Source: Telmatospirillum sp. (lineage in GTDB: Bacteria; Pseudomonadota; Alphaproteobacteria; Rhodospirillales; Magnetospirillaceae). Taken from it: a stretch of 63,812 nt of DNA. A model generated the notes under the pieces. The model worked only from the letters and a program-made list of their open reading frames with translations, was not told where the DNA came from and searched no databases. The stretch is from contig JARLJB010000238.1 of NCBI GenBank assembly GCA_031291415.1, positions 1 through 63,812 of the forward strand. Direction: 5' to 3'. This document shows positions 44,901 to 53,900 of this stretch, piece after piece (the first letter of the stretch is position 1; each line of letters opens with the position of its first letter). Made by a program: the position numbers and the translations under genes.

Positions 44901-47900
44901 GCAACCGCGCGCTCATCTCGTCGACAGCCGCCGCAGTGTCGCGCTCCGAAGACTGATGCCGGTGCTGTCCGTCCCCGGGGTCACTTTCGTCAGCCTGCAA
45001 AAGGACGAACCGGCGACCCAGATGCTGGGCATCGCACCCGCTTTACGGCCGCAGGACTGGATGAAGGACGTCACCGACTTCGCCGACACGGCGGCTCTGG
45101 TCGCCAATCTCGATCTGGTCATCGCGGTCGACACCTCGATCGTGCATCTGGCCGGCGCTCTCGGAAAACCGGTTTGGATTCTGTCCCGTTACGACGGTTG
45201 CTGGCGCTGGCTGTGGGACCGGGAGGATTCGCCCTGGTACCCGACGGCACGTCTGTTCCGCCAATCGGAACCGGGGAACTGGGACGCGGTGGCAACACGG
45301 GTCGCCGCCGAGCTGACCCGCTTTGCCGCGGATCGCGCCGCACCGGCCAGCCAGCCGTCGCCTCTGGACGAATCCGACAGCCGGCGGGCCGGAGGGTGCC
45401 ACCACGCCAACGAGACCTTTGGTCTGGCGAGAGTCGGTGGCATTGGGACAAAAGCCCAGGCAACGCCCGAATCACCCGCCGAATGGCTGGTCCGAGCAAT
45501 CGAACACCACAAGGCGGGGCGTCTCGAAGAGGCGGAGGCGAACTACGACCGCGCCCTGGCGCTGAAACCCGATTACCCGGAGGCGATGACCAATTTAGCC
45601 TGCCTGTTGCGGGCACGTGGCCGCCACGCCGAGGCGATCGCGCTTCATCGGGAAACGGCGCGTCGCTGGCCGGACTATCCCAGCGTCCACAATAATCTTG
45701 GCGTCGCCCTCAAGGATCTCAACCGGCCGGCCGAGGCAATCGCGGCGTTCCGGGCAGCTGTCCGCCTGAAACCGGCCTATGCGTCGGCGCACACCAATCT
45801 CAGCATCGCCCTGTTGCTGGCCGGGCAGTTCACCGAAGGCTGGGAGGAATATGAATGGCGCTGGCGGGGCGGCCTCGACGCCCTTGTTCCGCGGTCGTTT
45901 CCCCGCCCCTTGTGGACTGGCCAGGATCTGTCCGGGCGCACCATTCTCCTGCATGCTGAACAGGGCCTGGGCGACGCCCTGCAGTTCGTCCGTTACGCCG
46001 CGCCGATCGCCGCCCGCGGCGCCCGCGTAATCCTTGAGGTGCATCCTCCGCTCAAACGGCTTCTCGCCACGGTGCCGGGCGCCGCCCAGGTCATCGCCGG
46101 CGGCGAGCCCCTTCCGCCGTTCGACTATCACCTTCCTTTACTGAGTGCGCCGCATTTGCTGGGCACTGTGCTCGAAACCATTCCCGCCGACATCCCCTAT
46201 GTGCACCCCGACGCCGACTTGGTGGCGGCCTGGGCCAGGCGCCTGGAAGGAAGACCGGGTCTGCGGGTCGGTGTCGTCTGGGCCGGTGATTCCCGTCCGC
46301 ACGACCCGACCTCGAACGCCATCGACCGTCGGCGGAGCATGGCGTTGAAGCGCCTGACGCCATTGCTGTCGGTGCCCGGCGTCCGCTTCATCAGTCTGCA
46401 GAAGGGCACTCCGGCCGGTCAACTGAACGACCTTGCCGCCGATCTGCGGCCGGAAGACTGGATGGACGATGTCACCGACTTTGCCGACACCGCCGCCCTT
46501 GTGGCCAATCTTGATCTGGTCGTTTCGGTCGACACCTCAATTGTGCATCTGGCCGGCGCCATGGGAAAACCGGTCTGGATTCTCTCACGCTTCGACGGTT
46601 GTTGGCGCTGGTTGCTTCATCGCGACGACTCGCCCTGGTACCCGACAGCGCGCCTGTTCCGCCAAACCGAACCAGACAACTGGGAAGAAGTGGTCGCCCG
46701 CGCCGCAGCCGACCTGCGGAACCTCGCCGACCGACCAACCGCACCCTCCTCCGTCATCGACGCCCGCCAGCAACAATCCACAGGCGGAACCACGGCGCCG
46801 GCCGCGACGAAGACGGATGCGGACGACATCGCCGGGCTCTTCGCCCAGGCGATCGAGCATCACGCGGCGGAACGTCTCGATGAGGCGGAAATCTTATATC
46901 TCCGCATGCTGACAGAACATCCGGTCGCCGCCGGTCATGCCGAGGCACACAACAATCTTGGTTTCTTGTACCGCCAACAGGGAAAGCTCGCCGTGGCGGC
47001 GGAGAATTTCCTCCGCGCCATCCGACTGCGGCCGGACTACGGTGAGGCGCACAACAACCTCGGCCTCACCTTCAGCGACCAGGGCGATGCCGAGGCGGCG
47101 ACCGCTTGCTATCGTCGCGCGCTGTCTCTGCAACCGGCCGATGCCCACGCCTTGTCCAATCTGGGCGTCGCCCTGCAGGACCTGGGACGAACCGGCCAGG
47201 CGGAATTCGCCTATCGGCGGGCTCTTGCCATCGCCCCCCTGTTGGCCGGAACCCACTATAACCTTGCTCAGGTCCTGCTGCGTCAGGGCGACTACCGCCA
47301 AGGCTGGCGGGAACATGAATGGCTATGGAAGGGTGGCATCGAACGGGTGAAACCACGCGGTTTCTCCGAGCCGCGATGGACCGGCGAGGATATCGCCGGC
47401 CGGACCATTCTGCTCTACGGCGAACAAGGCCTGGGTGACGTCCTGCAATTTGCCCGCTATGCCACGATCGTCGCCGCCCGCGGCGCCAAAGTTATTCTTG
47501 AGGTACAGCCTCAACTCAAACGCCTGCTCGGCACAGTGCCTGGCGTAGCGCAAGCCGTTGCCCTGGGCGATCCCCTGCCGGCCTTCGACGTCCAGCTTCC
47601 ATTGATGGGCGCCCCCTTCATTCTCGGTACCACGGTCGAGAGCATTCCCGCGACCGTGCCCTATGTCACCGCCGACACCGTTTCGAAGAAACTCTGGAAG
47701 GAACGACTGGCCTCTCTGCCCGGACTCAAGGTTGGACTGGTCTGGGCCGGCGACCCGAGGCCCGGCGACCGACGGGCGGGCGCCGTCGACCGCCGCCGCA
47801 GCATTTCCTTGTCCCGGCTCCTGCCGTTGCTGTCGATTCCCGAGGTAAGCTTCGTCAGTTTGCAAAAAGGGCCTGCCGCCACCCAAATCGCCGATATCGC

Positions 47901-50900
47901 CCCAGGCTTGCGGCCTTATGACCGCATGGAGGACATCGGCGACATCGCCGATACCGCCGCCGTGATCGACAATCTCGATCTGGTGATTTCGGTCGACACC
48001 GCGGTGGCCCATCTGGCCGGTGCTCTGGGCAAACCGGTCTGGATTCTCTCTCGCTTCGATGGTTGCTGGCGCTGGCTGCAGGATCGCGAGGATTCGCCCT
48101 GGTATCCGACGGCGCGGCTGTTCCGTCAGACATCACCGGGCGATTGGGATCTGGTGATCACCCGCTTGGCCGCCGCTTTGAGAACGCAGACGACATGCAC
48201 CCGCCCGGCGGCGGATCTCTCCTTGTCGACCGGCGATACCAAGACCTCCCGCAGCCTCGCCCCGCGGCAGGCGGAGTCCGTCGGCCGGCTGTTCGCTCAG
48301 GCGGTCCGCTATTTCGAAACCGATCGGCTGAACGAAGCAGCCCCCGTCTACCACCGCATTCTGACGCTTGACCCCGACCATGCCGACGCCATGCATCATC
48401 TTGGTCTGATCGCCCTCAGATCGGGACAACTGACCGAAGCGGCCGCTTGGATCATCAAGGCGATGGTCCGCAATCCCGCCTACCCTGAAGCTTACAACAA
48501 TCTCGGCATCATAAGACTGGAACAGGGAGATCTGTCCCAGGCCACGGACATGTTCCACCGCGCCCTCGTTCTCAAGCCCGACTATTCCACGGCGCTATCG
48601 AATTGGGGCAGCACGCAAGGCGAACAAGGGCACTGGAACGCCGCCGAAGCGGCATGCCGTCATGCCGTCTCCCTTGAGCCGGGCTTCGCCGGAGCCTATT
48701 CCAATCTTGGCGTCCTCAAGAGTGAGACCGGCTTTCCGGCCGAAGCGGAAGTCGCCTTCCGGACAGCCATCCTCCTCTCGAACGATCATGCCGAGGCTCA
48801 TTACAACCTGGGGACTACACTGCTCTCCCTTGGCCGATATGAGGAGGGGTGGCCGGAATACGAATGGCGTCTGCGCGGTGATAATCCGGAGATCAAGCCG
48901 CGGAATTTCGTCCAGCCGGCCTGGACCGGAGAGCCGCCCGCCGGAAAGACCATCTTGTTGTATGCCGAGCAAGGGCTTGGCGATCTTCTGCAATTCTCTC
49001 GCTACGCGACGCTTCTCGCGGCCGCCGGCGCCCGGGTTATTCTCGAAACATATGGACAACTGACACGGTTGCTCACCACCGTGCCTGGGGTTGCCCAGGT
49101 GGTGGCCAAGGGCTCCCCCTTGCCTGACTTCGACTTTCATCTCTCGGTGATGAGCGCCCCCTATCGTCTCGGGACGACGATCGACTCCATTCCGGCGAAT
49201 ATTCCTTACATCTCGCCAGATGCCGGACAGGTGGAAGCGTGGGGAACCCGCCTTGCCGGGATCTCCGGCCTCAAGGTCGGATTGGTTTGGGCCGGGGACC
49301 CCCGACCCCATGACCGCCGGGCCCATGCCGTCGACCGCCGCCGCAGCATGGCCGCGACCAAAATGCTGCCGTTGCTGCGTCTGCCGGGAGTGACCTTCGT
49401 CAGTCTGCAGAAAGGTTCCCCGGCAGCTCAGATCACCGACATACCGGCAGAGCTGCGACCTTACGACTGGATGGGAGACGTGACCGACTTCGCCGACACC
49501 GCGGCACTGGTCGCCAACCTGGATCTGGTCATTGCCGTCGACACCTCGGTCGTCCATCTCGTCGGCGCCCTCGGCAAGCCGATCTGGGTTCTCTCGCGTT
49601 TTGCCGGATGCTGGCGTTGGTTCGTTGATGGAGACGAATCGCCCTGGTACCCGACGGCACGTGTCTTCCGGCAGACGACTCGCGGCGATTGGGACGAAGT
49701 CATCGGCCGCGTCGTCGTCGCCTTGCAGCAACTGACCGCCGGGCAACAGACCCAGCAGACGCTCCCGGAAATTACCTGGGACTCGTCACCGGCGAAAGAA
49801 ACACTGGGAACCGAACAGCCGCCGCTGTTCGTCGAAGCGCTGCGACATCACCAGGCGGGACGGTTGGCCGAAGCGGAACAGCTTTATCGGCGCGTTCTCG
49901 ATGAACATCCCGATCACTTCGACAGCCTGCACCATCTTGGCCTGATCGCTCTTTGGTCCAACGACGCGACCAGTGCCGTGCAATGGATCAGCAAAGCCAT
50001 CCTGCACAACCGGCAGCACATCGGGGCGCATATCAACCTTGGCAAGGCGCTTTGCAAGATGGGACGGGTCACCGACGCCGTCGTCGTCTTCCGCATGGCG
50101 GTCGCCCTCGACCCGGAGGACGCCGACAACCGTTATCATCTGGGTGCCTGCCTGCATGATCTTGGAGCACTGGACGAGGCGGCGGCAGCTTATCGCGAAG
50201 CCCTCGTCCTGCGGCCGGAATTCTCCCGGGCCCTGACCAATCTGGGCAGCGCGCTTGGCGAACAGGACCGGCTGGAGGAGGCCATCGGCGTTTGCCGCTG
50301 GGCGGTTGCCGCCGATCCAAGAAAGGCCCACGCCCACACCAATCTCGGCGCCTGCCTGCACGAACTGCACCGAATCGACGAGGCGATCGCGTCTTATCGG
50401 CAGGCGCTTGCGTTGTCGTCGGTTCTGCCGGAAACGCACCATAACCTGGCGACCGCGCTCCTGTCGCAGGGAGCCTACGCCGAAGGATGGGTGGAATATG
50501 AATGGCGCTGGGAAGGCGGCGTCGCGGGCCTCGTCCCCAGGCAATTCGACAGCCCCTTGTGGCGAGGCGAACCTCTCGCCGGTCGGACCATCCTGTTGCA
50601 TGGAGAACAGGGGTTGGGCGACGTCCTGCAGTTCGCCCGCTATGCCTCGGTCATCGCCTCGTGTGGCGCCAAGGTGGTACTTGAGGTCTATCCTCCCCTG
50701 AAACGCCTGTTGTCCACTGTTGCAGGCGTCGCGCAGGTGGTGGCAACCGGTGACCCCTTGCCCGCCTTCGATTGCCACCTGCCGCTGATGAGCGCGCCCT
50801 TGCGTCTGGGAACCAGGCTCGACAATATTCCGGCCACCGTCCCCTATGTCGATGCCGACCCGGTCGCTGTCATCGCATGGCGGGAGAAACTCGCCGGGTT

Positions 50901-53900
50901 GCCGGGTCTGAAGGTTGGATTGGTGTGGGCCGGCGATCCGCGCACCCATAATCCGCGCAACAATGCCGTTGACCGCCGGCGCAGCATTCCGCTCGTCCGG
51001 ATGGCGCCGCTGCTGGCGACACCGGGGGTCAGCTTCGTCAGTCTGCAAAAGGGCGAGGCCGCGGCGCAAGCCGGTCTGCTCGCCGCGGCACAACGTCCCT
51101 TCGACATGATGAACGATGTGGCGGATTTCGCCGACACGGCGGCGCTGATCGCCAATCTCGATCTGGTGATCACCGTCGACACCTCGGTCGGCCATTTGGC
51201 TGGCGCCATGGGCAAACCGGTTTGGATTTTGAACCGTCTCAACGGCTGTTGGCGTTGGCTCGACGAACGCGAGGATTCTCCTTGGTATCCCACCGCTCGC
51301 TTGTTCCGCCAAACCAGGCTCGGGGATTGGGACGATGTCATCGTCCGGGTCGCTGCCGCCTTGGCGGAATGGACGGCAACGGCCAGCCAGCCAACCGTCG
51401 ACGCCCTGTTCGCCGATGCCGTGCGCCATCATCAGGAAAACCGGCTGGACGAAGCTGACAGCCTTTATCGCCAGATTCTTGCACGCGAACCGCGGCAGCC
51501 GGTTGTCTTGCATCATCGCGGCGTCGTCGCGCAGCAGCGGGAAAATCCGCGAGCGGCGGTTGCCTTCATCCGGCAATCACTCTGTCTTGTACCCTCCTAC
51601 ACGGAAGCCTGGAGCAATCTCGGAACGGCGCTGCGCGACTGCGGAGACCGCGCGCAGGCGGAAGTCTGCTTCCGGCGGGCCGGTTCGTTACGGCCCGATC
51701 TTGCCGAACCGCAAAACAATCTGGCGGCGCTCTACAAGGAAGAGGGCCGGCTCGACGAAGCGATCGAGGCTTTTCGCAAGGCCCTCTCGCTGCAGCCCGA
51801 CCATCCGGAGATTCATTGCAATCTGGCGGCCGCTTTGCTGGAACGAGGCGACTACGCGGAAGGTTGGCAGGAACACGAATGGCGGTTGCACGAGGCTGTC
51901 CCTTGGGCCAAGCCGAAACCGCTGCCGAATCCGGTGTGGGCCGGCGAAGACCTTAAGGGCCGCGCCATTCTGCTGCGGAGCGAACAGGGACTGGGTGATG
52001 ATCTGCAATTCGCCCGCTTCGCGACGCCGATCGCGAACCGTGGCGCGCGGGTCATCCTTGAGGTTCAGGCGTCGCTCAGGCGTCTGCTGGCCAGTGTGCC
52101 GGGTGTCGAGCAGGTGATCGCCCAAGGGGAGCCCGTTCCCGACGTCGACTGCTATCTGTCCTCGATGAGCGCGCCCTGTCTTCTGGGCACGACGGTCGAA
52201 ACCATTCCCGCCCAGCCTTATGTCACGGCCGATGCCGGGCTGGCGGCCGCCTGGAACGAGCGGCTTGCCGGTCTTGCCGGTCTCAAGGTCGGACTGGTGT
52301 GGGCCGGCGATCCGCGTCCCTATGACCGGCGCGCCAATGCAATCGACCGCCGGCGCAGCATCGCGGCGGTCAAGATGTTGCCGCTGCTGAAAACCGCCGG
52401 GGTCAGTTTCATCAGTCTGCAAAAGGGCGAGGCGGCAGCCCAAATCGGCGAGATCTCCCCCGGACTGCGGCCGCTCGACCTGATGGACGAGGTTGTCGAT
52501 TTTGCCGACACGGCGGCCATCGTCGCCAATCTCGATCTGGTGATTTCCGCCGACACATCGGTGGTGCATCTGGCCGGCGCCATGGGCAAACCCGTGTGGG
52601 TCCTCTCGCGTTTTGATGGCTGCTGGCGATGGCTGACCGGTCGCGACGACAGCCCCTGGTACCCGTCGGCCCGCCTGTTCCGCCAGATCGAGCCCGGTAA
52701 CTGGGACGAGGTGATCGGTCGGGTGGCCAAAGAGCTGGCGAAAAAGGCGGCGGATTTTGTCGTTGCCGGACCGCCGGCAATCCGGCCAGCGGTTCCCGAA
52801 GAACTGATGGCCCAGGCCGTTTCCCTTCACAAGGCCGGTCGAACGGCCGATGCCGAGACACTCTACCGGCGAATTCTGGCTTTTTCCCCCGATCATCCGT
52901 TCGTCCTCCATCAACTCGGGATGATCCGGCAGAGCTTGGGCGACGCAGATCAAGCCCGGCAAATGATCGAACGCGCCATCGCTGTCGCTCCCGATTACGC
53001 CGAAGCCTGCAACAATCTCGGAGCCGCCCTGGCCGATCGGGGAAAACCGGCCGATGCCATCGCCTGCTGCCGCCGCGCCATCGTCCTCAGACCGGATTAT
53101 GCCAAGGCCCAGAGCAACCTCGGCAAGGCACTGAAGGATCTGGGCAAGGCGGCGGATGCGGCGATCTGGTACCAAAGGGCGCTCGTCATCGATCCGCAGT
53201 TCACCATGGCCTTCAGCAATCTGGCGGCGGCGCTGCAGGATATGGGAAGACTGGCGGAAGCACGGGAGGCCGGCGAGAAGGCCCTCATGCTCGCCCCCGA
53301 TCACCCGATCGCCCTCAATAACCACGGTATCACCTTACAGGAGCAGGGCAACGAGCTGGCCGCCATCAGCTGTTACGAACGAGCCGTCCGCCTCGCCCCG
53401 GACTATGCCGAAGCCCACACCAATCTTGGCATGGCGGCGTTGCTTCATGGCGATTACACCCGCGGCTGGCAGGAATATGAGTGGCGGTGGAACGGCGGCA
53501 TCACGGCCCTGCGCCAGCGAGATTTCTCCAAGCCGCGCTGGACCGGCGACGACCTTCGAGGACGAACCATTCTGCTGCATGCCGAGCAGGGCTTCGGCGA
53601 CGTCCTGCAATTCGCCCGCTACGCCAAGCCGATCGCCGCCCGCGGCGGCAAGGTGATCCTTGAGGTGCACCCGCCTCTCATGCGGTTGCTGTCTACCGTC
53701 CCCGGCGTAAGCCGGGTGGTTGCCATGGGCGCACCGCTGCCCGAATTCGATTGCCATTTGCCCCTGATGAGTGCGCCGCTGGTCATGGGAACCACGGAAC
53801 GGACCATTCCGGCCGAGACACCCTATGTCGTCCCCGATGCCGCGAAGGTGGCCGCCTGGAGCCGGCGCCTGGCCGGATTGCCAGGGCTTAAGGTCGGCCT